From NCBI GenBank assembly GCA_949878495.1, contig CATLAR010000005.1:1-47698 (forward strand): DNA of 47,698 nt. Reading direction: 5' to 3'. Every line of letters starts with the position of its first letter. Within the stretch, counting starts at the first letter, position 1. The DNA is from an uncultured Christensenella sp. GTDB lineage: Bacteria; Bacillota; Clostridia; Christensenellales; Borkfalkiaceae. Made by a program: the position numbers and the translations under genes. Shown here piece by piece: positions 24,879 to 32,255 of the stretch. The notes under the pieces were generated by a model. It searched no databases, had not been told where the DNA came from, and saw nothing but the letters and a program-made list of their open reading frames with translations.

Positions 24879-25472
24879 ATGCTTGATAACCAAAAAATCA
24901 GAAAATTGAAGAGGGGCGAACTCGCGGGTTACGCGTTCGCGGGCGTGTGCGCGGTTTCGCTTGCGTTTTTAATAGCGGGGCTTATTGCTGCTAACGTTCT
25001 CGGTCTTGCCGCGTTCAAACTCGCCGTTCTTATATCCGCGCCCGTCGTTACCGCAATTTCGGCGGCGGCTTCGGCGTACTGCAACCTCAGATACGGCGGC
25101 GCGCTCGAAAAAGAAATTTCGTCTTACGCGCGCGGCGTGCTCGTCGAAAACGCCGCGCTGTTGCACCCCGAGCGCGACAGCCTTACCTTTACGGTTACGA
25201 CAGAGGATAGCTCCGCGCTTATCAAAGTCAACGGCTATAAGGAAAAAATAGTTTTCGACTTTTCCGCTCTGGGCGGATTGAGCGCGTTGCGCCGCGCGTC
25301 GCTTACTTCGGTCATAACCTCGCAGCTTAGCGTGGCGTTCTGCCGTCTTGCCGAAAGGGGCGCGGTTTACAAGTCGGTCGAATGTATTGCTGGCGGCAAA
25401 AAGCCCGTTAAAATTATTGAGAACGGCGCGCCCGACAAAAAAATTTACAGGGAATATCTCAAAACCAAATGA
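24879..25472 (+). CDS. Two-helix membrane protein with cytoplasmic domain (hypothetical, 197 aa)
   Basis: The start is either ATG 24879 or TTG 24873, which directly abuts the previous stop; GGGGAT precedes both. Two adjacent membrane helices (about residues 14-37 and 43-66) are followed by a soluble domain of ~130 residues with no motif that I recognise. The stop overlaps the ligase start (ATGA), so the two are co-translated. The combination hints at a membrane-associated partner of the ligase, which is inference only. Confidence 0.7.
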   Translation: MLDNQKIRKLKRGELAGYAFAGVCAVSLAFLIAGLIAANVLGLAAFKLAVLISAPVVTAISAAASAYCNLRYGGALEKEISSYARGVLVENAALLHPERDSLTFTVTTEDSSALIKVNGYKEKIVFDFSALGGLSALRRASLTSVITSQLSVAFCRLAERGAVYKSVECIAGGKKPVKIIENGAPDKKIYREYLKTK

Positions 25473-26341
25473 AACGCGCGCTCGTAATTACAAACGCCTA
25501 TTCGTCGCTTGCTTCGGCGGTTTATCAGTCTGCGCGGCTGAAAGAAGAGTTTTCAAAACTCGGCGTTCAAACCGACGTTCTCAAAAACGGCGGTCGCCCG
25601 CTTGCGGTAAACGGCGGTGTGGAATGCGGTTACGGCGGCTACGACTTTTGCGTTTATCTCGACAAGGATAAGTACGCCGCAAGAATGCTCGAAAGCTCGG
25701 GTATGCGGCTTTTCAACCGCGCGGCGGCGATAGAGGTCTGCGACGATAAAATGCTCACGCATATTGCGCTTGCGGGCGCGGTGGCAATGCCCGAAACTCT
25801 GCCTTCCACGCTGTGTTACACGCCCGACTCTGTGCCCGACGCGGCTTATCTTGACGGCGTTGAAAAGCGACTCGGTTACCCGCTCGTCGTCAAAGAGAGT
25901 TACGGTTCGCTGGGGCGCGGGGTATACAGGGCGGATGACAGAGCTTCGCTAGACGCGCTCGCGGGGCGGCTTATCGGAACGCCCCATTTGTATCAGAAAT
26001 TTATTTCGGAAAGCGCGGGGCGCGACGTGCGCGTAATAGTTATCGGCGGCGAATGCGTGGCGGCTATGGAGCGGCGTTCCGAATGCGACTTCCGCTCTAA
26101 TATCGAGCTGGGCGGCAAAGGCTCGCCCCATACCGCAGACGCGGAAATGCGGCATATATGCGGGGCAATTTCGGAAAAACTCAATCTCGACTACTGCGGG
26201 GTAGACCTTTTGGAGGGTAAAGACGGTTATCTCGTGTGCGAGGTCAACTCCAACGCGTTTTTCGGCGGGATAGAGAAGGTTACGGGCGTAAACGTGGCGC
26301 GTGAATACGCGCGGTATGCGTGCGGAAAGATATACGGATAA
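25469..26341 (+). CDS. RimK-like ATP-grasp ligase
   Basis: This 290-residue enzyme has an ATP-grasp layout: a pre-ATP-grasp domain with an N-terminal Rossmann-like strand (RALVITNAYSSL), CDDKMLTHIAL, the ATP-lysine strand YPLVVKESYGSLGRGV, RDVRVIVIGGE, and the metal-binding VDLLEGKDGYLVCEVNSNAFF. This is the RimK/lysine-biosynthesis-LysX branch, which joins an amino acid (often glutamate) to a carboxylate of a protein or small molecule. The nearest family label is alpha-L-glutamate ligase. The substrate is unknown. It is the last gene of the operon and is followed by a long palindromic terminator. Confidence 0.85.
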   Translation: MKRALVITNAYSSLASAVYQSARLKEEFSKLGVQTDVLKNGGRPLAVNGGVECGYGGYDFCVYLDKDKYAARMLESSGMRLFNRAAAIEVCDDKMLTHIALAGAVAMPETLPSTLCYTPDSVPDAAYLDGVEKRLGYPLVVKESYGSLGRGVYRADDRASLDALAGRLIGTPHLYQKFISESAGRDVRVIVIGGECVAAMERRSECDFRSNIELGGKGSPHTADAEMRHICGAISEKLNLDYCGVDLLEGKDGYLVCEVNSNAFFGGIEKVTGVNVAREYARYACGKIYG

Positions 26342-26379
26342 ACGCGAAAGGGCGGCATATATGCCGCCCTTTCGCGTTT
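26340..26379. terminator. Bidirectional terminator, 40-bp near-loopless palindrome
   Basis: Arms of 20 bp (26340-26359 and 26360-26379) are perfectly complementary, with T-runs at both ends. It separates the ATP-grasp gene from the convergent tandem-HTH gene. Confidence 0.82.
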
Positions 26380-26819
26380 TAATTGCCTATTCCCAACAAA
26401 TAATCAAACGAACAGCCGAAATAACTTTTCAGCTTGATCAGACTTTCTACGGTGGGTTCAGCTTTTCCCGCCAACCAACGGTAAGTTACCGAACCCGATA
26501 AATTCTGGTCTATTCTTAAACGGTATTCCGAAATCCCGTTTTCGGTCATACACTTTTTTAAGCGTTCCGCAAACGAGTCCGTTTTACTGAAATCAACGGC
26601 GTTCGGATTATCGGTAAACCCTAAAAGATAATCTGCGGAACACTCGAAAAGTTTTACGAGCGAAAGCAAAACTTCCGTCGAAGGCAAATGCGCGCCGTTC
26701 GTCAACGCGGAAACGGTCGCGCGGCTGGTGTTAATCTTTTTGGCAAGCGAAGAAACGCTTAATCCGCGTTCGTCGATATACTCTTTCAGTCTTTCGACAA
26801 AAACCGACAAAATATCCAC
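26379..26819 (-). CDS. Tandem HTH (XRE-like) regulator, second copy of this type
   Basis: This 146-residue protein starts at GTG, with SD AAGGAG. The first XRE unit (residues ~8-70) has LSVSSLAKKINTSRATVSAL and ends ADYLLGFTDN. The second unit (residues ~82-146) has YRLRIDQNLSGSVTYRWLAG and ends FDYLLGIGN. The plan matches the protein at 6604-7092, although the sequences are diverged. Its start is divergent from a small gene whose promoter carries a palindrome over the -35 box, a likely operator for this protein. Confidence 0.82.
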   Translation of the reverse strand: MDILSVFVERLKEYIDERGLSVSSLAKKINTSRATVSALTNGAHLPSTEVLLSLVKLFECSADYLLGFTDNPNAVDFSKTDSFAERLKKCMTENGISEYRLRIDQNLSGSVTYRWLAGKAEPTVESLIKLKSYFGCSFDYLLGIGN

Positions 26820-26870
26820 AAGAAACTCCTTTTTCTATAAATATTATGCTCTCTACGGTTTACATTTTGT

Positions 26871-26899
26871 TTGACTGTCAAGCCGAAAGAGCATATAAT
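26871..26899 (+). promoter_or_regulatory. Promoter with palindrome on the -35 box
   Basis: TTGACT (26871-26876), 17 nt and TATAAT (26894-26899) drive the small gene at 26933. TTGACTGTCAA (26871-26881) is a perfect dyad covering the -35 box, which is a good place for a repressor. The adjacent tandem-HTH protein is the natural candidate. Confidence 0.7.
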
Positions 26900-26932
26900 A
26901 GAAGTACAATAAAATTCAGCAAGGAGCTTACT

Positions 26933-27097
26933 ATGGAAAAACAAAAGAAAAAACTGACGAAAGAACAACTTGAAGCGATAAAGGGCGCCGTAAAGGAAAA
27001 GCGGTTGACCGAGTCAACGCTCTACCTAAAAGGGAAAGCCAAGGGGACATTGCAATACCAACTTGCCCTCTCCTCTGAGGGGAGGGTGGACGCGTGA
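26933..27097 (+). CDS. Small basic protein (54 aa), 3' end formed by repeat DNA
   Basis: The start ATG has an AAGGAG SD at ideal spacing; the ORF-track start at 26846 lies upstream of the promoter. The first ~30 residues are Lys/Glu-rich and helical (KKKLTKEQLEAIKGAVKEK). The last ~12 residues come from a short inverted-repeat element (CCCTCTCC...GGGGAGGG). The original C-terminus has therefore probably been replaced. I do not recognise the family. Confidence 0.55.
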   Translation: MEKQKKKLTKEQLEAIKGAVKEKRLTESTLYLKGKAKGTLQYQLALSSEGRVDA

Positions 27098-27106
27098 GGT
27101 GTTATT
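27064..27106. repeat. Short dispersed GC-rich inverted-repeat fragment
   Basis: CCCTCTCC-TCTG-AGGGGAGGG is an imperfect hairpin followed by GCGTGAGGTG. A related string (GGAGAGGGGCAGGGGTGAGGTG) lies at about 41790-41812, and a looser one at about 32197-32223. They look like decayed copies of one small repeat family. Confidence 0.4.
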
Positions 27107-27257
27107 CTTCGGGTTTAATATCGTTGTATTCTTCGTGGAATTTTCTTACTTCCGCGGGGTCGAGTATAATGCGCTGGAAAATTCCCGTGCATTCGTTCGC
27201 GCTCGCGCATTCGTCAAAGACTTCGCTTAAAAGTTTCAAATCTTTTCTGTTACTCAT
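27102..27257 (-). CDS. Small hypothetical protein (51 aa)
   Basis: This is the end of the long antisense ORF in the track and makes sense as a gene on its own. The product starts [17 protein letters not shown], continues [18 protein letters not shown] and ends acidic (NDIKPEE), with normal amino-acid balance. No good SD is present; an AATACT box 6 nt before the ATG could make it leaderless, but no convincing -35 supports that. Function unknown. Confidence 0.5.
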   Translation of the reverse strand: MSNRKDLKLLSEVFDECASANECTGIFQRIILDPAEVRKFHEEYNDIKPEE

Positions 27258-27300
27258 ACGCTTAGTATTCCCGCACGCGCCCTTTTTTATTCCGTTGCCC

Positions 27301-27329
27301 TTGAAATTCCTTTTCCGCCGTGTTATAAT
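27301..27329 (+). promoter_or_regulatory. glpK promoter, predicted leaderless
   Basis: TTGAAA (27301-27306), 17 nt and TATAAT (27324-27329) end 6 nt before the glpK ATG. No SD fits in between. Confidence 0.78.
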
Positions 27330-27335
27330 ATTTTT

Positions 27336-28808
27336 ATGAAATACGTTTTGGCTCTTGATCAGGGCACGACGAGTACCCGCGCAATGGTGTTTGACAAGGC
27401 GGGAAATACCGTCGCTTCGGCTCAGCAGGAATTTAAGCAAATCTATCCTAAGGCGGGCAGGGTAGAGCATTCGCCGCAGGATATATTGGGGTCTGCGGTG
27501 GGAGTTATCTCCGAAGCGCTCGTACGCGCGGGCGTTTCCGCGCAGGAAATCGCCGCGATAGGCGTTACCAATCAGCGCGAAACTACGGTGGTCTGGGACA
27601 AGAAAACGGGGGCGCCCGTCTATAACGCTATCGTATGGCAATGCCGCCGAACCGCCGATTTTTGCAACAAACTCCGCCGCGACGGGTTTGCGGAAAAAAT
27701 CTACAACAAAACGGGTTTGGTGCCGGACGCGTATTTCTCGGCTACCAAAATAAAATGGATACTCGACAACGTGGACGGCGCGCGCGCACGCGCGGAGCGC
27801 GGCGAACTTGCTTTCGGCACGGTGGATACCTTTCTTTTGTGGCACCTTTCCAAGGGCAAAATTTTCGCCACCGACTACACCAACGCAAGCCGCACGATGC
27901 TGTTCAATATCCACACCCTTAAATGGGATAACGAGCTGCTGCGACTCTTCGATATTCCCTCGGCAATGCTGCCCGCGGTATATCCGTCGTCGCATTATTA
28001 CGGGACTACCGATTCGCGGCTCTTCGGATCGCCCGTGCCCGTCTGCGGCGTGGTCGGCGACCAGCAGGCGGCGCTCTTCGGTCAGCAATGCGTGCGCTCG
28101 GGCGACGTTAAAAATACTTACGGCACGGGCTGTTTCCTTTTGATGAACACGGGCGATAAGGCGGTTAAAAGCGGCAACGGGCTGGTTACAACGCTCGGCG
28201 CGACGGCGGGCAAAAAGCCCTGTTACGTGCTTGAAGGCTCGGTTTTCGTCGGCGGCGCGGTAGTGCAGTGGTTGCGCGACGAAATGCGCATAATCTCCTC
28301 CGCAGACGAAAGCGAAACGCTTGCAAAGCGCGTGCCCGACAGCGGCGGCGTGTACGTAGTGCCCGCGTTCACGGGGCTTGGCGCGCCCTATTGGAACGCC
28401 GAAGCGCGCGGGCTTATTACGGGTATTACGCGGGGGACATCGCGCGAGCATATTGTACGCGCGGCTCTCGAAGGCGTTGCTTACGAGGTGTGCGACCTCG
28501 TAAGCGCGATGGAAAAGGATTCGGGGATTAAAATTACCCGCCTTGCCGTCGACGGCGGGGCGAGCAAAAACGACTTTTTAATGCAGTTTCAGTCGGACGT
28601 GCTCGGCTGTACGTCTTGCCGCCCCAAGGTGTTTGAAACCACGGCGCTCGGCGCGGCGTATCTCGCGGGGCTTTGCGCGGGCTATTGGAGCGCCGCCGAG
28701 CTGAAAAATTCCGCGCCCGACAGGGTTTTCAAGCCGAAAATGTCGGAAGCCGAACGTCTGCGGCTTTTGGACGGCTGGCACGCCGCCGTGTCTCGCGCGC
28801 AAAGCTAA
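27336..28808 (+). CDS. glpK: Glycerol kinase
   Basis: This 490-residue FGGY-family kinase phosphorylates glycerol to sn-glycerol 3-phosphate with ATP. The N-terminal [14 protein letters not shown] phosphate loop, [13 protein letters not shown], the glycerol-contacting [30 protein letters not shown] and the C-terminal [17 protein letters not shown] are all in place, and the length is normal. No glpF or glpD homologue is adjacent. The ATG lies 6 nt after the -10, so the transcript should be leaderless. A divergent small ORF is found upstream. Confidence 0.96.
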   Translation: MKYVLALDQGTTSTRAMVFDKAGNTVASAQQEFKQIYPKAGRVEHSPQDILGSAVGVISEALVRAGVSAQEIAAIGVTNQRETTVVWDKKTGAPVYNAIVWQCRRTADFCNKLRRDGFAEKIYNKTGLVPDAYFSATKIKWILDNVDGARARAERGELAFGTVDTFLLWHLSKGKIFATDYTNASRTMLFNIHTLKWDNELLRLFDIPSAMLPAVYPSSHYYGTTDSRLFGSPVPVCGVVGDQQAALFGQQCVRSGDVKNTYGTGCFLLMNTGDKAVKSGNGLVTTLGATAGKKPCYVLEGSVFVGGAVVQWLRDEMRIISSADESETLAKRVPDSGGVYVVPAFTGLGAPYWNAEARGLITGITRGTSREHIVRAALEGVAYEVCDLVSAMEKDSGIKITRLAVDGGASKNDFLMQFQSDVLGCTSCRPKVFETTALGAAYLAGLCAGYWSAAELKNSAPDRVFKPKMSEAERLRLLDGWHAAVSRAQS

Positions 28809-28811
28809 AAT

Positions 28812-28829
28812 TTGATACTATTTTAACAA
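28812..28829 (+). promoter_or_regulatory. Putative Rex operator (ROP site)
   Basis: The 18-mer TTGATACTATTTTAACAA matches the known Rex consensus TTGTTAANNNNTTAACAA at 12 of 14 fixed positions; the right half is perfect. It ends 7 bp before the -35 of the ROK-rex promoter. Autoregulation of rex by NADH/NAD+ is well known in Firmicutes, and this is what such a site should look like. Confidence 0.65.
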
Positions 28830-28836
28830 TTTACCC

Positions 28837-28865
28837 TTGACGGTTCGTCCTCGGGGGTGTATAAT
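28837..28865 (+). promoter_or_regulatory. Promoter of the ROK kinase-rex operon
   Basis: TTGACG (28837-28842), a 17-nt spacer and TATAAT (28860-28865) are followed by a leader of about 22 nt with an AAGGAG SD. Confidence 0.82.
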
Positions 28866-28894
28866 GTTAATTATATAATAATAAGGAGCGTATA

Positions 28895-29830
28895 ATGGCG
28901 TATTTTATGGGGCTTGACGTGGGCGGCACGTCGGTAAAGGGACTGATAATCGACGAAACGGGCAAAATCATTTGCGAGGATTCCACGCCTACGCTTATCG
29001 GCGAAGAGCTTGCCGACTGCATTATATCGCTTGCGGACACCCTCGTCAGGGCGAGCGGAAAAGTTTATTCGCAGATAGCGGGCGCGGGCGTTTGCTGTCC
29101 CGGCGTTATCAACCCCGACGACGGCTCGGTGGTGTTTGCGGGCAATCTCGAACTGCGCGATTATCCGCTAAGAGATATTCTCGTAAAAAAACTTAAAATT
29201 CCCGTAAAGGTCTGCAACGACGCCAACGGCGCGGCGCTCGGCGAAGCCAAGTTCGGTGCGGGCAAGGGCTATAACGACAGCGTTCTCGTCACGCTCGGCA
29301 CGGGCGTGGGCGGCGGTATTATCCTCGGCGGAAAGATTTTCGAGGGCAATAAGGGCGCGGGCGCGGAAGTCGGGCATATGGTAATCGAGCAGGGCGGCGC
29401 AAAATGCAGTTGCGGCAGGCGCGGCTGTTTCGAGGCGTATTGTTCGGCGCGCGCGCTTACCAACCGCACGAAGTGGGCGATGGAAGAGGACACGGGTTCG
29501 GATATGTGGAAAACGTACACGAACGATACCGCCGACGGGCGCACGCCGTTCGAATATATGGACAGCGACCGCACCGCGCGGCAGGTCGTGGATTGGTATT
29601 TGAAGTATCTTGCGTGCGGGCTGACTAATCTTGCGAATATATTCCGTCCCGAAATTATAATGATCGGCGGCGGAGTTGCGGCGCAGGGCACGCGGCTTAC
29701 CGCGCCTTTGCAGAAACTTTTCGACAAAGAGCTGTTCGGCGGCAGCGGTTACGCGCCCGTTAAAATCGAATGCGCTACGCTCGGCAACCGCGCGGGCGCG
29801 TACGGCGGGGCGGCGCTTTTAATGGAATAA
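28895..29830 (+). CDS. ROK-family glucokinase
   Basis: This 311-residue enzyme has the ATP-binding GLDVGGTSVKGLIIDE at its N-terminus, catalytic CNDANGAALGE, GTGVGGGIILGGK and the ROK zinc site KCSCGRRGCFEAYCS. It phosphorylates glucose (or a related hexose) to the 6-phosphate. ROK also includes repressors, but no HTH is present, so it is a kinase. rex follows by 11 nt, so the two share a promoter that a Rex site may control. Confidence 0.9.
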   Translation: MAYFMGLDVGGTSVKGLIIDETGKIICEDSTPTLIGEELADCIISLADTLVRASGKVYSQIAGAGVCCPGVINPDDGSVVFAGNLELRDYPLRDILVKKLKIPVKVCNDANGAALGEAKFGAGKGYNDSVLVTLGTGVGGGIILGGKIFEGNKGAGAEVGHMVIEQGGAKCSCGRRGCFEAYCSARALTNRTKWAMEEDTGSDMWKTYTNDTADGRTPFEYMDSDRTARQVVDWYLKYLACGLTNLANIFRPEIIMIGGGVAAQGTRLTAPLQKLFDKELFGGSGYAPVKIECATLGNRAGAYGGAALLME

Positions 29831-29841
29831 GAGGTGAAAAT

Positions 29842-30447
29842 ATGAAAAGCGACATTCCCGTAATGAGTTTACAACGGTTGCCCGTGTATCTCAATTACCT
29901 TAAATCTTCGGGCGGCGACGGCGCTATATCTTCGGGCGCGATCGCGCGCGCCCTCGGTATGGGCGAAGTGCTGGTAAGAAAGGACCTTGCGTATACCTCC
30001 GCGCAGGGTAAAACCCGCGTGGGCTATCAGCGTGCGGAGCTTATCGCCGCGCTGGAAGAGTACCTCGGTTGCAACGACAGGAAAAACGCGGTGATTATCG
30101 GCGCGGGCGAACTCGGCAACGCGCTTTTAGCGTACGGCGGGTTCTCTAACTACGGTATAGAAATCGCGGCGGCGTTCGATATTTCGCCCGAAAAAATCGG
30201 CTCGGAAATTTGCGGCAAACCCGTTTACGATATACGCGAACTGCGCAAAGGCGTTGAAGAGCTTGACGCAAAGCTCGCCGTGCTCTGCGTGCCTTCGGAC
30301 GTGGCGCAGGCGGTCGCCGACGGGCTTATAAATTGCGGCGTGAAAAAAATTCTCAATTTCGCTCCCGTGTTGTTGCGCGCGCCCGACGGCGTGACTATAA
30401 GGAACATAGACGTTGCGGCCAACCTTGCAATTCTGATGAGTATGTAA
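29842..30447 (+). CDS. rex: Redox-sensing transcriptional repressor Rex
   Basis: The true start is ATG 29842 with a GAGGTG SD, giving 201 residues; the ORF-track start lies in the ROK gene. The N-terminal winged helix (LPVYLNYLKSSGG, ...MGEVLVRKDLAY) is followed by a Rossmann domain with GAGELGNAL and a C-terminal swap helix. Rex releases DNA when NADH is high and typically controls fermentation and hydrogenase genes. A matching site is found before this operon. I found no convincing site before the hydrogenase genes at 42047. Confidence 0.95.
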   Translation: MKSDIPVMSLQRLPVYLNYLKSSGGDGAISSGAIARALGMGEVLVRKDLAYTSAQGKTRVGYQRAELIAALEEYLGCNDRKNAVIIGAGELGNALLAYGGFSNYGIEIAAAFDISPEKIGSEICGKPVYDIRELRKGVEELDAKLAVLCVPSDVAQAVADGLINCGVKKILNFAPVLLRAPDGVTIRNIDVAANLAILMSM

Positions 30448-30459
30448 TTTATTCAAGCT

Positions 30460-30492
30460 AAACGGCGGACCTTTGCGGTCCGCCGTTTTTTT
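30460..30492 (+). terminator. Intrinsic terminator after rex
   Basis: A 12-bp stem (30460-30471 with 30477-30488) with a TTTGC loop is followed by an unbroken T-run of seven bases (30486-30492). Confidence 0.9.
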
Positions 30493-30548
30493 AATGCCGC
30501 GGCGGCGGGGCGGTTATTAACATAACTTTGCGTTGGTGCGAATATATA

Positions 30549-32135
30549 ATGAATATGTCGGAGCGTTTTAAAAGCAAAAGCGGTTTCATTTTCGCATCTA
30601 TAGGCGCGGCGGTCGGGCTTGGCAACGCGTTAAGGTTTCCCGGGCTGTGCGCAAAGTACGGCGGCGGCAGTTTTCTTTTGGTGTATTTCGTCGCGCTCGT
30701 CGTGCTCGGTCTGCCCCTTTTGAACGCCGAAATCGCCCTCGGCAGAGCTTTCAAAGGCGGCGCACCCGTCTGCCTTGCGGGGCTTTCGCGGCGCAAACGC
30801 GCGGGTGCGTGCGCGGGCTGGGCTTCGGCGGTAAATTCCGTGCTCACCGCCGTAATCTACGCGGGGCTTGCGGGCTGGATAATCTGTACCGCCGTCACGG
30901 TCGTGCCCCTTTGCGAGCGCGCGCCCGAGCTTTCCCGCAACGAAATTTCCGACTACTTTTTCGACGGCGTACTTTCCGCCCGCCCCGACGGGGTAATAGA
31001 CGGGCTGTCCCTGCCCGTGCTCGGCTGTATTGCGGCGGCGTGGGCGGCGATGTTTTTCTGTCTGCGCGGCGGGGCGGGAACGCTCGCCAAAGCCGCAAGG
31101 TTCACGGTTATAATCCCCGTCGTTTTGCTCGCGCTTATGGCGGGTCGCGGGCTTATTTACGAAAACTCGGGGCAGGCGCTTTCCGCGCTGTTTATACCCG
31201 ATTTGTCCGCGCTCAAAGCCCCCGATTTGTGGATAACCGCGCTCGGTCAGGTGTTCTTTTCGCTGTCGGTGGCGGTGGGCGTAATGCCCGTATACGGCTC
31301 GTATCTGCCCGCGCGGACGAATATTTTTACCTGCTCGCTGGTAATCGTCGCGGCGGATTTTCTCGTGTCCGTGCTCGCTTCGGCGGCGCTGTTTACAACG
31401 CTCTACGGCTGCGGAATAGAGGATAAAATAGGCGAATCGGGCATTATAACGGCGTTTGCCGTATATCCCGTGGCGATAACCCGACTTTTCGGCGACAACG
31501 CCGCGCTTAACGCCGTCGCGGGCGCGCTCTTCTATTCGTCGTTGGCGATGATGTCCGTGCAGTCCGCGGTGTCTATGCTCGAAGCGTTTTTGTCCCCTTA
31601 TGCCGAAGAAACGGGCAAAAACAAAAAAACGCTCGCTTTGAAAGCGTGCGTTATAGGCGGCGTATGCTCGGTAATTTTCGCAACTACCGCCGCGCCGCTC
31701 GCCGTGGAAATTTCCGATAAATTCGTCAATTTCTACAACGTGCTCGCGCTGTGCCTTATCGAAAGTCTGCTCATAGCGCGGTCGGGCAAAACCGCAGATA
31801 TTTGCGACGAAGTAAATAAGTTTGCCCCGCTGTTGCGGGGCAAACGCGTGGCGGTTTCTTTAAAACCTTTCGTTTTCTCGGTAAAATTCCTCGCGCCGTC
31901 AACTCTCGTTGCGTTCTGCGCGGCTCAGGCGGTGACGCTCGTCGCTTCTCCGCCGACCTACCCGCAAATGCACGCGCTCGTTTTCGGCGCGGCGCTTTCG
32001 CTCGCGGTCGCGGTCTGCGCGGTTGCGCTCGGTTTGCGCGGCAACAATCGTTACTCTCATTCGTCCGCTTGCGCGTCCGCCTGTCTCGGCAACGGTGAGG
32101 AACGCCGTTGCCTCGGTCACCGTTCGCGCGAATAA
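30549..32135 (+). CDS. Sodium:neurotransmitter symporter (SNF) family transporter
   Basis: The product has ~528 residues and 11-12 predicted helices. It has the SNF N-terminal signature SGFIFASIGAAVGLGNALRFP and KYGGGSFLLVYF, the Na+-binding unwound helix-1 region. Bacterial members (LeuT/TnaT/MhsT type) import amino acids with Na+. The start is ATG 30549 or 30555. A TATAAT-like box overlaps the first of these and no SD is seen, so it may also be near-leaderless. The last ~20 residues (SACLGNGEERRCLGHRSRE) come from hairpin-rich repeat DNA and are probably not original. Confidence 0.85.
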   Translation: MNMSERFKSKSGFIFASIGAAVGLGNALRFPGLCAKYGGGSFLLVYFVALVVLGLPLLNAEIALGRAFKGGAPVCLAGLSRRKRAGACAGWASAVNSVLTAVIYAGLAGWIICTAVTVVPLCERAPELSRNEISDYFFDGVLSARPDGVIDGLSLPVLGCIAAAWAAMFFCLRGGAGTLAKAARFTVIIPVVLLALMAGRGLIYENSGQALSALFIPDLSALKAPDLWITALGQVFFSLSVAVGVMPVYGSYLPARTNIFTCSLVIVAADFLVSVLASAALFTTLYGCGIEDKIGESGIITAFAVYPVAITRLFGDNAALNAVAGALFYSSLAMMSVQSAVSMLEAFLSPYAEETGKNKKTLALKACVIGGVCSVIFATTAAPLAVEISDKFVNFYNVLALCLIESLLIARSGKTADICDEVNKFAPLLRGKRVAVSLKPFVFSVKFLAPSTLVAFCAAQAVTLVASPPTYPQMHALVFGAALSLAVAVCAVALGLRGNNRYSHSSACASACLGNGEERRCLGHRSRE

Positions 32136-32230
32136 TGCGCTCACTCATCTCGCTTTGATGCGACAGCGCACTGTGCTGTCGCAAAGAAATCAAAGCTCGT
32201 CCCCAAGGGTGAAGGCAAGGGGGTATGATA
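32088..32230. repeat. Hairpin-rich intergenic repeat covering the transporter's 3' end
   Basis: Two inverted repeats sit side by side. GGCAACGG pairs with CCGTTGCC (32088-32112). CTTTGAT plus GCGACAGC pair with GCTGTCGC plus ATCAAAG (32153-32195). A GC-rich string (CCCCAAGGGTGAAGGCAAGGGGG) follows. The block replaces the expected end of the transporter gene and resembles a small non-autonomous element, but no flanking target duplication is visible. Confidence 0.4.
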
Positions 32231-32255
32231 TTTGCGCGGCAAATCGTTGAGATTT

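Noticed and set aside
27102-28451. 449-codon antisense ORF opposite glpK
   Set aside because: It mirrors the codon bias of glpK and has a shadow-like composition. Only its last 51 codons, outside glpK, look like a gene, and these are listed separately.
28895-29830. ROK protein as a transcriptional repressor
   Set aside because: It lacks the N-terminal HTH of ROK repressors and has complete kinase motifs.
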